Positions 1 through 11,150 of a stretch of 64,000 bases of DNA are shown piece after piece. How positions within the stretch are numbered: the first letter of the stretch is position 1; each line of letters opens with the position of its first letter. Source of the stretch: Quillaja saponaria (taxonomy: Eukaryota; Streptophyta; Magnoliopsida; Fabales; Quillajaceae); contig CM055617.1 of the NCBI GenBank assembly GCA_029379385.1, positions 16,562,679 through 16,626,678 of the forward strand, written 5' to 3'. The translations under genes were made by a program, and so were the position numbers. Below the pieces are notes generated by a model. It was not told the origin of the DNA, made no database searches, and saw only the letters and a list, made by a program, of their open reading frames with translations.

Positions 1-1267
1 TTCACTAATGGCAAACTGATCATATTTAGCTATCTTGGCATACAATTCAGAGTCAACTTGCCTCTGCTACTTTAACAACTCAAATCAAAGTGGATTTCAC
101 CTGAATATGGGCTAACAATACCCCATGAGGAGATACTTCAAATTTAACCCCATCAGCCATGTACCTTTGTAAATCTTTAATAACCTTACTACGAATAGCT
201 ATCACATGGGATAAGCTACCTATTTACTTCTTACTAAAAGCATTAGCAACTACATTAGCTTACCTCAAATGATAAGAAATCAAATAATCATAATCTTCTA
301 ACAGCTCAATCCACCTATGTTGTCTCAAATTCAAATATTTCTAATCAAATATATACTTAAGACTCTTGTGATCTGTGAATATCTCACAAGTTTCACCATA
401 AATAATGCCTCCACACCTTCAATGCAGAAATCACTAGTTGCCATCTCTAGGTCATGGGTGGGATAGTTCCTTTCATGTTTCTTCTGCTGCCTCGAGGCAT
501 ATGCAATCACCTTTCTATCCTGCATAAAAACACATCCAAGTCCGATACGGGAATCATCACAAAACAGCGTATACTTCCCCATACAAGAAAGAAAAATAAG
601 GACTGGAGCTAAAGTCAAAGGTGTAGCAATATGGGAGAAATTTTCAACAAATACCCTATAACAAACTGCTATACCCAGAAAACTTCGAATTTCATACACG
701 TTTGTTGGATGAGGCTAATTCTGAACTGCTTCAACTTTCTTGGGATCCATATGAATTCTTTCTTTAGAAATCACATGTCCAAGACCATTACCTAATTCAA
801 CCAAAATTCACACTTAGAGAATTTAGCATAAAACTTGCTTTCCCCAAGTGTTTGGAAGACAATGCAAAGATGCTTCTCATGTTCCTCCTCACTATGAGAA
901 TTCACCAATATGTCATTAATAAAGACAAAAACAAATTGATCCAAGAAAGGCTTAAAAACCCTGTTCATAAGATCCATGAATGCTATAGGAGCATTAGTGA
1001 GTCCAAAAGATATAACTAAGAACTCATAATGTCCAAACTAGGTGCGAAAAGCAATCTTTGAAATATGACTTTATTTAGCTGCCAATAATCATTACACAGC
1101 CGGAACGAGCCATCTTTCTTTTTAACAAAAAAATAAGGGTATACCAAGGGAACAAACTAGGACGAAATTCCCTTATTCACCAAGTCTTGCAACTACAACT
1201 TTAACTCTTTCAATTCATAAAGAGCCATCTGGTATGGAGGTATAGAGATTGGTTGAGTGCCAAGCAA
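1..1267 (-). pseudogene. Ty3/gypsy pol fragment: RT, RNase H and start of integrase region (decayed)
   Basis: Read on the minus strand from 1,267 down to 1, conceptual translation gives the start of a gypsy reverse transcriptase (PISIPPYQMALYELKELK near 1,255-1,200), then a palm motif FINDIL in place of the usual YIDDIL (about 920-900), the RNase H region ([17 protein letters not shown] near 530-490) and the link towards the integrase zinc finger (YHLR, stop, ANVVANAF near 270-245; YAKIAKYDQFAISE at the left edge). Several in-frame stops and shifts separate these pieces, so it is dead. The upstream part (gag, protease) is missing because an LTR begins at 1,268. The window start cuts off the integrase. 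Confidence 0.8.
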
Positions 1268-2698
1268 TGATAAGTCTATGAAATAGCCTCATTTACATGT
1301 CCTTTTTATTCATAGTTATTTTCTATGTTATTGAGTTTTAATTTGATTGTTGCTTAGTTGAGTCATTTGTTTTAAAGTGTTGAATTCTAGCTGAGTATGC
1401 TTAGTATTTAGCCTTTAATTATGAATTTCATTAATCTAGTTTGTGTGTTTTAAAGGTTTAATCTTAAAGGAAACCCCTTTGAAGTCAAAGTAGAGTCAAA
1501 CAAGGATTTCCTACACATTAGGCACCACGATGACAGAAAAAGGATGCCACAGAGCCCAAAATCTTACAAAAAGGCAACCAGGCAGAGGAGTCTGGTGCTG
1601 GTGCTGGGCTGCAAAAAGCTAGCTCTGGAGTGCCAGGTACGAAGGCAGCCAGACCTGGTTGCCATAAAAGGGGCGCCCCAGTGCCCAACATGATTTCCCA
1701 CTCTGATTTTCAGTGTTGAGGTGCTGGAACTTCAGTGCTGCGGCGCTAACTTAATTCCTAGTCCAAGTTAAACTCTTTTTAAGGGTTTTAAAGCTTATTT
1801 AAAAAGATTTATGTTAGGGAATATAAACATACAAGTTTAACTAAGAAAGTCAGGAGTTTCGAGGCATCAAGAGTGCAAGGTAAGAGAAGCTTGGGATATT
1901 TAAAGATTGAAGCCTGGCAACCATCAATTTTCTTCATCTACTATTTCCTTTCCTTGTGTTTATTTTGTGTTTTCTTTATATGAATCCATGTTTACACTAA
2001 GTAACAAGGATTAGTTACTTATTAGGATTGTAATGGAACTCAACATGTAACTTGGTTTTATGTTATTATTTTATAGTTTAGGGTTTGTTACATAAATTAT
2101 TTATCTTATTTTATGCTTTATGCTTCTAATTGATTAGCTACCAATTAGATTGATTTGGTAAGAACCTTGACAAAGGAAATCTAGGTTTAGCCTTGAATAA
2201 GATAGCACTTATTTGAATTCATTCACATGCTTGTTTGAATTTGATTTGTAGGTAAAATAGAAATATAGGTTCATACATTGTGTAGCCATTGTTAGGTATA
2301 TTCTTAATGAGTCTAGCTTAATTCAATTCTCATAAAAATATAGTGAATTGGTTAAGTTAGATATTATTATAAGTGATTTAAAAGATAATTTATAAATAAA
2401 TAAGAACCCAGGTAATAATTTGGTATCACAACTAAGCATGATAAGATAATAATAATCCAAGTGAGTGTTGAGGAAAGTTATAATTCTAGGTTTTCTGCAT
2501 TACAATCATATATTTGCTTGCTCTATTTTAGTTTAGTTTAGTTATCAATCTCTCAAAGTTCATTTCTTGGATAAAATTAGGATTGGTGAATTTTAGTACA
2601 TAACAATTGTTAGATAGAATTCCTTGTGGGTTTAACACTCTACTTGTATTTTATTACTTGGTTATGACACTTACACATGCATGGTAAATCCACTAACA
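1268..2698 (+). mobile_element. Probable 5' LTR of an Athila/Tat-like Ty3/gypsy element
   Basis: About 1.43 kb with no ORF, starting TGATAAG at 1,268 exactly where the minus-strand gypsy RT stops being recognisable, and ending CTAACA at 2,698 just before a primer-binding site and gag on the plus strand. TG...CA ends fit an LTR. The second LTR is not found in the window, so the left boundary is inferred from the break in the older element rather than from a paired copy. Confidence 0.55.
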
Positions 2699-2704
2699 AG
2701 TTTT

Positions 2705-2722
2705 TAAAGCCATTGCCAGGGA
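2705..2722 (+). promoter_or_regulatory. Degenerate primer-binding site, tRNA-Asp type
   Basis: The sequence following the LTR end resembles the 18-nt complement of the plant tRNA-Asp 3' end that primes Athila and Tat elements, with several C-to-A/T changes (AAAGCCATTGCCAGGGA instead of a GGCGCCGTTGCCGGGGA-type site). Its place, 6 nt after the LTR end and about 100 nt before gag, supports the call. Confidence 0.6.
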
Positions 2723-2815
2723 ATTAGTCTAATATTTGTTAATATTAATACCATTCAATTCTAGTTTTATTCAAACTTTCTTTTTTGTTTACTTTTTAGG
2801 TACTCTTGATTGTGC

Positions 2816-3660
2816 ATGCGACGAACTCGAAGCTTAGAGCTTATTCCTTCGATCCCGAGATCGATAGGACATATCAAAGACTTAGGATAGAAAAGTAACA
2901 AACTTTGAATCAAGGGCCATCTATGGTTGCAAATCAGGAACCTAAGTCCTTAAGGCACTACATAGTCTTTCTCTTGCAAATGTCCTCCATTCGAGTATCC
3001 TAAGGCCACCTATCCAAGTCAATAATTTCAAGATCAAGCATGACTATATCCAAATGATTCAACAAATGAATCAATTTGCTAGATTACCGAATGATGATCC
3101 AAACTTCCACATATTAAGCTTTCTAGAGCATTGTGACACTTTCATGCTCAATGGTGTTTCGGATGATTCACTGAGGTTGCGCCTCTTTCCTTTCTCACTT
3201 TGAGACAAGGTAAAGAGCTGGCAGGTATCACTCCCACCTAACTCCATTACAACTTGGGAAGGCTTGGCCTAAAAATTCTTAGCCAAATTCTTTCTACCGG
3301 CCAAGACAGTAAAATTGCAAAATGATATCACTTCATTCATGCAATTAGAGTCAGAGTTCTTATATGATGCTTGGAAAATATTCAAGGAGTTGCTTAGAAG
3401 ATGCGCCCATCATGGTATACCAAAATGGCTACAAGTCTAAACCTTTTATAATGGGTTAGTACACCAAACAAGGACCGCATGATGCGGCAGACAGAGGTCA
3501 TTAATAGGAAAGTCCATTAATAAAGCTTTCAAAATATTAAAGATGACCTCTAACAATTATAAATGGCCTTCTAAGAGGTTAGCAACTAAAAGAGTAACTG
3601 GAATTCGTGAGTTGGATGCCATTAGTGTATTAACTACAAAGGTGGTTGTCATATGATCTT
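2816..3660 (+). pseudogene. Athila/Tat-like Ty3/gypsy gag fragment
   Basis: An ATG at 2,816 opens with MRRTRSLELIP, a typical gag start for this lineage. From about 3,030 conceptual translation gives the retrotransposon gag capsid core: PNFHILSFLEHCDTFMLNG, DDSLRLRLFPFSL, SITTWEGLA, KFLAKFFLPAKTVKLQND, ITSFMQLESEFLYDAWKIF and RRCAHHGIPKWLQV. Stops interrupt it (after LFPFSL, after EGLA and after WLQV). The capsid protein would package element RNA. Nothing of the protease or pol follows: the element is cut off near 3,690 by the start of an unrelated repeat. Confidence 0.75.
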
Positions 3661-3696
3661 GGGATGCAACTAAACAAAAGCCAAGTTATGGCTTGT

Positions 3697-4590
3697 GATA
3701 TATATACCAAGAGAACTAACATTAATCCATAATTTTCAATATTATCCATAATCTAAACATTAAGTTGAAGCTATATAAATTATTTAAGGACATTTAAAAA
3801 AATAAAAATAAAAACTAAATCTTGGACTTTATATAGCAACCCCCACTCTAAATCCACTATTATCATTCCCACCAAACTTATATCCAACCTTGATACTACT
3901 CTTTTATCCAACACCCATTCAAATGTTACATCTAATCCTTAAAAAAAACCAAAATAATAGCAATCACCTCGAAGAAAGCAAGAAATTAGTAAAGGCAAAG
4001 GTTGACAAAGCTACCAAGATAGAAGCTAACAACCCCCACACACATTAACCACTGTCTAAGTGGCTGCTGCCACTACCAAAGTTGTTGCTAAGAGCCTGCT
4101 AATACGAGTTGGAGGTGGCCAATGACTAGAGGAGGAAGGCACAAGGTGATCCAAGAAGTTGGGGTCTCAGCTGCTGTAAAACAAAACATGGGCTACTATA
4201 AAACAAGGCTGGTTGTGGCTTGTTGCTGGAGCTCATAGTTTGCTACCACATAGATGGGAAAAGGAGGAGTGAAGCATAAGGGGTTGAACAAACCTACAAG
4301 GCAAGAAGGAAGGAAGCTGAACAAAGCAAGGGATAAAGGTCTCGGCTAGTAAAGAACAAAAGAAAATTCCAAAAGCAGAGGAGTCTAGGCCACGAGAAAA
4401 GAAGGAGAAAGTGGAGAAAAAATATAAAAGCATGAGAAATTAGGAAAAAGAAAAAGGAAAATTCAAATGAAAAAGGTAAAGTGGATATATATATATATAT
4501 GATATTTATTTCTCTTTTATATAAGTTTTTTTTTTTCCCATAACTAACAATTTCTCTAAAACTTAACATTATGATACTGTGTTATATACA
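3697..4590 (-). mobile_element. LTR copy 1 of a minus-strand Ty3/gypsy element
   Basis: This stretch matches 6,093-6,890 in the same orientation over roughly 800 bp with many small differences, so the two are direct repeats. On the minus strand the right edge starts TGTATATAACACAG, immediately downstream of a purine-rich tract, as a 3' LTR should. The left boundary is less clear. Short open frames inside are chance. Confidence 0.55.
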
Positions 4591-4607
4591 CTCTCCCCTT
4601 TTAAAAG
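4591..4607 (-). promoter_or_regulatory. Polypurine tract of the minus-strand gypsy element
   Basis: On the minus strand CTTTTAAAAGGGGAGAG directly precedes the TG of LTR copy 1. A polypurine tract abutting the 3' LTR is where plus-strand DNA synthesis starts in LTR retrotransposons. Confidence 0.5.
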
Positions 4608-4812
4608 AAATTTTCCTGAATTTTAACAAAATAATTATAGATATATCTTTGGGTTCCTAAGTGGCTTCTTCTTCATTATGATGTTGCCAGATGATTGCCA
4701 CAGAAAGAATGATCTTTGATCGAAGCTTACCGACTTGTCTATCTATGATTGCCTTTGATTGCTCCTCTTCTTATCTACTTGCACTTCTTGGACTCGTAAA
4801 ATGTGATATTCA

Positions 4813-5520
4813 TCAAGCAAAAGACTTTCGAAGCATAGAAAAATGAAAAATCAGATGTACCCTATCCAAGTCCTGCAGTAATGCCAATATGTAAGCTACA
4901 GCTCCAACCCTATCCAAAATATAGAAGGGTCCTAAAAATCTCGAACTCAGCTTCCCTTTCTTTCCAAATCTGATTGTTCTTTTAAAAGGTGAAACCTTCA
5001 AAAACACATGATTACCTACTTAAATTCTAGCTCTTTACAACAATTGTTTGCATAAGACTTTTGTCTACTTTTGGTTGTCCTCAACCTATCGAGGATAACT
5101 TGTGCTTTCTCTACTACATCCTTAACCAACTTTGGTCCTAGTAACTGATGCTCAGTAGTTTCAAACTATCCAACTAGAGATTTACATTTTTTTTCCAATA
5201 CAAAGCCTCAAATAGTGCCATTTGAATGCTATCATGATAACTGTTATTATAAGCAAACTCCATAAATTGCAAATGCTGATCCCAACTCCATTCAAAATCC
5301 ATAACACAAGCTCACCACATATCCTTCAAGGTTTGTATGGTTCTCTCAGTCTAGCTATCAGTTTGAGGATGGAAAGTTGTACTGAGATTTTCAAAACACC
5401 GCAATGAACTAAGTGTCCCAGTCTAAAATTATGGAAACAGGTACTCTGTGTAGCAAAACTATCTCATCCAGATACAACTTAGCATACTAAAAGGGCCAAT
5501 AATGGAAGTAGCTTAACACC
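4813..5520 (-). pseudogene. Ty3/gypsy integrase C-terminal fragment
   Basis: The minus strand encodes a 64-codon open frame at 5,007-4,813 with the post-integrase region of gypsy pol: FLKVSPFKRTIRFGKKGKLS, RFLGPFYILDRVGAVAYILA and VHLIFHFSMLRK. Upstream (5,010-5,520, minus) the rest of the integrase is recognisable only in pieces with several stops. About 220 bp separate it from the polypurine tract, the expected layout for the 3' end of an element. Reverse transcriptase, protease and gag are absent. Confidence 0.75.
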
Positions 5521-5539
5521 CGCACGACATAAACATCGG

Positions 5540-6092
5540 AGCTGAGTTACTTAAGTATTTTTATTCATATATCAAATAATTGAATCAAATATATCATAGG
5601 TACACTCGGATTCTAACTTACATAAAGAAATAATTTAATTGGCCCTATCATTCACGTACAAGATTTCATACCAACACACAACACACTAAATAGTAAAGTT
5701 TCAAAAACATAACATTCTTACTATATAATCCACTCAATGCATTAAACATCCACACTTGACAACTATATACATATATACATATAAACAAACATTCAAAACA
5801 CAACTAGCAACCAAAGGATAGCATCTTTCATTCACAAAGTTTATAGAGTTTTATTCAAGACTTCCTCTTGGATTCAAATGTGTTGTTCGAATTAACATTA
5901 CATTCCAAAGCTGAAATTACATTTCCTATGTATCACTTTGTTTGTAAATTTCATAGATTATAGACCCTTAATCACAACTACCTATATATATTAAATTCCA
6001 TTTATCTATTTAAAATTAACCCCTATTAGGCATTTTAATAAACACCTTGAAGGCAATCTTGTTTCCAATTCATGTATATATATGTTATATAT
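5540..6092. other. AT-rich non-coding stretch between integrase relic and LTR copy 2
   Basis: No open frame, RNA gene or recognisable repeat. It may be the remainder of LTR copy 2 (which would then be longer than copy 1) or an unrelated insertion. Confidence 0.4.
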
Positions 6093-6890
6093 AAACAAAC
6101 CAAGAAAACTATCATTAATCCATAATTTTCAATATTATCCATAATCCAAACATTAAGTTGAAGTTATATAAATTATTTTAGGACATAAAAAAAAAACTCT
6201 AAATCTTGGACTTTCCATAACAATCCCACTCTAAATCCACCATTATCATTCCCAACAAGCTTATATCCAACCTTTATACTATTCTTTTATTCAACATCTA
6301 TTCAAATCTTATATCTAATCCTCAAACAAAACCAAAAGAATAGCAATCAACTCAAAGAAAACAAGAAATTAGTAAAGACAAAGGTTAATGAAGCTGCCAA
6401 GATGGAAGATACCAACCCCGATATACATGAACCACCATCCATGTGGCTGCTAGCCACCATCAAAGTTACTACTAAAAGCTGCTAATACCAGCTAGAGGTG
6501 ACCAACGGCTTGAGAAGAGAGCATGGCACAAGGTTACCCAAGAAGTGAGGGTCTCGACTGCTGCAAAACAGGGCTGGCTGTGGCTTGTTGCTAGAGCTCA
6601 CAGTTGGCTACCACATGGTTAGGAAGAGGAGGGGTGATAAGGGGTTGAACAGATCTACAAGGCAAGAAAGAAGGAAGTTGAACAAAGCAAGGGATGAAAC
6701 TCTCAGCCAATAGAGAACAAAAGAAAATTCTAGAGGCAAGGGAGTCTAGGCCACAGGAAAGGGAGAAAATGTAGAAAAAATAGAAAAGTAGGAAAAAAAA
6801 TAGAAAATTAGGAAAAAGAAAAAGAAAAAGTCAAATGAGAAAGGTAAAGTATATAAATATGATGTTTATTTCTCTTATTTATGAGTTTAT
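6093..6890 (-). mobile_element. LTR copy 2 (direct repeat of 3,697-4,590)
   Basis: Parallels copy 1 from the shared block ATTAATCCATAATTTTC through the AG-rich segment near 6,600-6,860, then diverges in an AT microsatellite at about 6,885. In minus orientation it would be the 5' LTR, but the primer site, gag and RT expected between it and the integrase are missing, so the element has a large internal deletion or the two repeats come from separate insertions. Confidence 0.5.
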
Positions 6891-6916
6891 ATATATATAT
6901 ATATAGTAATATATAT

Positions 6917-6982
6917 TCTAATTTCAGTATTTAATTTATGTCTTTAATATATGTCTTCCATTAATGCATTGCATAGCATAAC
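6917..6982 (-). repeat. Left arm of a 66-bp inverted repeat flanking the pararetrovirus
   Basis: The reverse complement of these 66 bases matches 15,397-15,462 at 64 of 66 positions. The arms lie about 8.4 kb apart, one on each side of the endogenous caulimovirid. Confidence 0.8.
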
Positions 6983-7064
6983 TTTTTTAGCAGTCCTGCT
7001 GCTCCTTACTTCACTACTCCTGTGATCTTCCTCCGCTCTTTAGGGCTAACACCGGTCCTTTACT

Positions 7065-7078
7065 TAGTATCAGAGCCA
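7065..7078 (+). promoter_or_regulatory. Primer-binding site, initiator tRNA-Met type (caulimovirid leader)
   Basis: TAGTATCAGAGCCA differs at one base from the site complementary to the 3' end of initiator tRNA-Met, which primes reverse transcription in all Caulimoviridae. It lies about 400 nt upstream of the movement-protein ATG, so 7,079-7,461 would be the transcript leader. Confidence 0.7.
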
Positions 7079-7461
7079 AGGGGGAAGTAGGTATGAAAGT
7101 GTGAAGATTTATCTTCCTTTACTTTTCTGTCTTAGATCAGAACATATTATCCTGTCTAAAATTGTCATTTTTATTAATGGCATCAAAAATACTCCTAAGT
7201 GAGACTTGCTATTGGTAATAAGGCCTGTTGAAGGGCGTGGTTTAGCCCATGTAAGGCAGTAAGTTCCAACTACCGTAGCTTGTTGAGCGTTTTATTGGCC
7301 AAATAAAGCTTCATGATTTTACCATGAACAAATCTTCAGATCTAATCCAGTTTAGTAAACCAAGATTAGTACTCATCCTTACACTCCTATGGAACTTGAG
7401 GTTTTGATACTAAAGGGATTGGGTTAGTATATCTACTGCTTTTCTCCTCTATCTTTTAATC

Positions 7462-9279
7462 ATGTTAAGATCTTTCTTTTTCTCTTCTTCAACTCCTTCT
7501 GAATCTTCTTTCCAATCTAATAAAATTCTTAAAGAAGAAATCAATTTTGAAGAAATTTCTCAATATATAGAGAATTGGAAAATTCCAAAAATTCCAAGCA
7601 ATGAGATTTACAAACCTAATTCCATGTTCACCCTTAAAAGTGACCATACTATCAAAACTGTTGAACAAATAATTCTAATTGACTCTAATTGTGAAGAAAT
7701 TCCTTTACTTTTAGACAAATCTTTAAAAATTCATTAAGCAAAAATATAATTATTTGCATCTTGGATGTGTCCAAATTGCAGCAAAACCTTTGACAAGAGA
7801 AGGACTTAACACCTCTATTCTTTATGTCTCCGTGATTGTAAAATGACTAATTTTCATGAATCACTCTTAGGTACGGTTGAAACTAGCCTTTGTAGTGGTC
7901 CTATCTATTTCAATTGTTTTCCAAACATGACAATAACTTTGCAAGATAAAAATATTTTAGATTCTTTAGTTTTAAATGTTAAACTTTCAAATTTTAATAT
8001 TAAACCCGGATCTTTTCCGATAGCTTTAGTCCATCATATACAATATAAAGCAATGATATCTGCTTTTACTTCAAAATCTCTCCAACAAAGAAGAAATTGT
8101 GAAACAGTAATGTTTTTAACTGATCTTTCAAAAGCAAATGTTACTACTCCAAAATCAATCTCTTGGGAAGAAGTTAATCTTCCTGAAAAATGGACTCTTG
8201 ATAAGGCTATGCCTGTTCAAGATCAAAAATCTTCTTATATTTCTGAGATTACTCAATACCCTACAGGTAAAGTAGAAATATCTTTTAATATAACAAGTAG
8301 TCAAAGGAATTTTGGATCAATTTATCAAGACTCAGCAAGAAATTCTTATTCCTCTAGATACTCTTGCTCTTCCATTACTTCTACAATTCATCTTCAAGGT
8401 TTAGAAAACACGTCTAGAATTCCTAGAGCTTTATACACCAAAGAAGATGACAATCATTCTAAGAAACCTCCTTCACCTACTTTTTCATCTTTAAATGATA
8501 AGTTGGAAATCAATACAATTCAAATTGTTTTCCAAATTGATAAAGATTCCCTTAGAGAAGACTTTTATCAAGAAAAACATAATCTTGAAAGAACTTGGTT
8601 TTTTGAAAAATTCACTGGTTCCAAAAGACAAAAAATCCAAAACTTTTATTACACATTTATAGAAACTCATAAAGTTCATATTCCGTTCTTTGAATGGTTT
8701 GAAGTTTATGCTAAGGAAAAGGGTATCAATTATCCTTTCTCCAAGTCCATAAAAGTTAATACTCAAAAACCAAGAAATTGGGTAACTTATAAGGATGAAA
8801 TTATTAATTCAATTTTTCCTCCTCATAAGGCCTTAAAAATTCCTGCTAATAATCCTGCTGGAAAAATAGTTACTGTACTAGCAATTCCTTTCAAAAATAA
8901 ATATTTAACTGAAACGGTTAATTGTAAAGACATTCAATCCCTTTATGAACAAAACAATTATACCAATTATTTTCTTCAAGCTATAGGAGATCATCTCTCG
9001 AAACCTAAAACTAGTTTCCAAAGTGAAAACCCTATTTTTACTCCTTACCAGATCCCCACAAAGATTAAAAAAGAATTAGGATCTAGTTCAAAATCCTCTT
9101 CTCAACATGAACTCCTTGATAAAATATCTAAACAAATTATTTGTATAGAGAAAAATATTGTCCCTAACACTCCTCAACAACCCAATTCAATTAATAACTT
9201 AAGCGATGCAAATTCTGTATCTGATAATTCTGAAAAAGTATTTCAAAAAGAAATTAATTCTGTTCAAAATATCAATTAG
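7462..9279 (+). pseudogene. Endogenous caulimovirid ORF1, movement-protein region
   Basis: An ATG at 7,462 opens 91 codons ending at a stop at 7,735-7,737. After further stops (7,738-7,842) a 478-codon frame runs from 7,843 to 9,279. The two pieces together look like the 30K-superfamily movement protein at the N-terminus of caulimovirid polyproteins, which lines plasmodesmata for cell-to-cell spread. Recognisable parts are a Lys/Ile/Pro-rich N-terminus, the stretch ESLLGTVETSLCSGPIYFN (from 7,858) and PNMTITLQDKNILDSLVLNV just after it. The C-terminal half (about residues 230-478 of the long frame) is Lys/Ser/Asn-rich and less clearly assignable; it leads into the capsid region. At least two stops and a frame break make the copy non-functional. 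Confidence 0.7.
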
Positions 9280-10266
9280 CGAAAGCCACAAAACTTATAT
9301 TATCCTAGAGCCTCTCCTTCTGACTTAGTCACGGAAGAAAAACCTCAAATAATCAATAATTTTTTCAGTGCAAATAATATCTATGAATAGAATATAGATG
9401 GTCAATCTGAATACAATATTCTTAATATGTTGCGGCAAATGACTATGGTCAGCACCGCCTATCAAATCTCTCATAATTATTCTGATCAATCTATCCTTAA
9501 TATTTTAGTTGTCAGTTTTACTGGTCAATTCAAAAGTTGGTAGGATGAACACCTCACTGAAGACGAACCTAACCAAATAAATTTAGCTATCAAAATTGAT
9601 ACTGAAGGAAATCCTCTCCTTAACGAAGAAGGAAATCGAATTCAAGATTCCGTAAATACTCTTATTTATGATATCACAAAACATTTCATCGAAGATCCGT
9701 CTATATGGCATGATAAATCTGTTGAACTCCTTTCAAATTTAAGTGTTATACCCTAGTTGACTTTAGATGGTATAAAGATACATTCTTTACCAGAATCTTC
9801 TCTAGGTCCGATAGTAATTAACCTTTCCAGAAAGAAAAATTTCTAGCTGGTTTTCCTCGTTCTTTACGAGATAAAGTTAGAGAAAAAATAAGAAATATTA
9901 ACAATGGAATTATCCTTTATGAACAATTGAATTATGCATAGCTTTGCAGCTATGTCCAGAAAGTTGCTTTAAAAATTTGTCAATATGACAAAATACAAAG
10001 CTTTAGGAAGTTTCTGCTCTCAATATGGTTTTAATTGTCCTTAAAGTTCATCTAAACCCAAGAACAAACATTACTCTAATCCTCCCAAAACTTACGAAAA
10101 ATTTTCCAAAAATAGAGCTGTCAAAAGAATTCACAAACATAAAAATCACAAAATGGCTCCTCAATATTTTCAAAATAAGGATAAACCACCTGTTGTCTGT
10201 TTTAAATGTAACAAACTAGGTCATATTACAAAATATTGCAGAATTACAAAGAAAATTAGAACTTTA
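9280..10266 (+). pseudogene. Endogenous caulimovirid ORF1, capsid region with zinc knuckle
   Basis: Broken frames with gag/capsid-like residues (SILNILVVSFTGQFKSW near 9,490, followed by a stop) and a Lys/Asn-rich tail leading to an intact CCHC zinc knuckle at 10,198-10,239, CFKCNKLGHITKYC, spacing C-x2-C-x4-H-x4-C. This knuckle is the RNA-binding signature of caulimovirid coat proteins and retroviral nucleocapsids. Several stops and at least two frameshifts lie in the region; another shift between 10,245 and 10,266 separates it from the protease frame. Confidence 0.65.
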
Positions 10267-11150
10267 ATATCGATGAAGGTTTTCTAGCTCAACTTGATTA
10301 TCTTCTAATTGAAGATTCATTTGATAGTGATGCTCAGGCCTTTTCTGATATTGAAGAAATTAACCAAATCCAAAATGATGACGAAGCTTCTTCTGATTTA
10401 TCTCAAAAAACTCTTGAATGTAATGTCCTGACTAGAGAACAAGATCTTCTTTTTGAAGTTATTTCTAACCTTCCAAATGATGAAGAGAAGAAAAATTATC
10501 TCTACAAACTTAAAGAAACTTTGGAAACCCCTGAAAGATCAAGCAAACATTCCCATAATCTTCCAATTATGGCTAATTCTTTCAATTTAAAAGATGTTTT
10601 ATCCATATTTAACTTGGAGAAAAAACTTGTAACCCTTCAAGAACTTCAACATGAAGTTTCAAAACTCAAAATTGAAGTCAAGTATCTCAAGAATCAACAT
10701 CAAGAAAAAAATTCAGCAATCCAACTTCTTCAAAAAGGAAAGAAAAATTCGTCTTTTAAAACTTTCTCATCAAAACATTCTGAGTCTTCTTCTTTAGAAA
10801 AAAACTTAGATATTTCTGGTGATAATTTTCTCAATTTAATTACTCGAGTTTCATATCAGAAATGGTATATCACAATCAAACTTATCATTGGAAAAACTTT
10901 TGTCCTTGAAACAGTTGCTCTGCTTGATACAGGAGCAGATTCAAGCTGTATCCTGGAAGGACAAGTTCCAACAAAATTTTATGAAAAAACTTCTAAACAA
11001 TTAATTTCGGCTAATGGTTCGGAAATCATAATCCATTACAAATGTTCTAATGTCATAATTGAAAACTCCCTTTTACAAATTTCAACAACATTTCTTCTTG
11101 CCAAGAATATCACCAATCTAGTAATCCTAGGTACTGATTTCATTAAGTAA
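10266..11150 (+). pseudogene. Endogenous caulimovirid ORF1, aspartic protease region
   Basis: One frame is open from about 10,266 to the stop at 11,148-11,150 but has no natural ATG; it is an internal slice of the polyprotein. In order it holds an acidic Asp/Glu-rich linker (10,270-10,520), a likely coiled coil with heptads of Leu/Val (about 10,590-10,710), and a retropepsin-like protease with catalytic motif DTGAD at 10,926-10,940 and the closing motif LVILGTDFI near 11,130. In caulimovirids this protease cuts the polyprotein. The domain is the best-preserved part of the relic: the catalytic triplet is intact and no stop interrupts it. Confidence 0.8.

Noticed and set aside
5222..5407. Plus-strand 61-codon frame
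   Set aside because: Antisense to gypsy integrase remains.
7065..7078. Part of a tRNA gene
   Set aside because: Only the short primer-complementary segment is present; no cloverleaf around it. The same applies to 14,658-14,671 and 25,028-25,038.
8491..8766. Minus-strand 91-codon frame
   Set aside because: Shadow of the viral ORF1 on the opposite strand.
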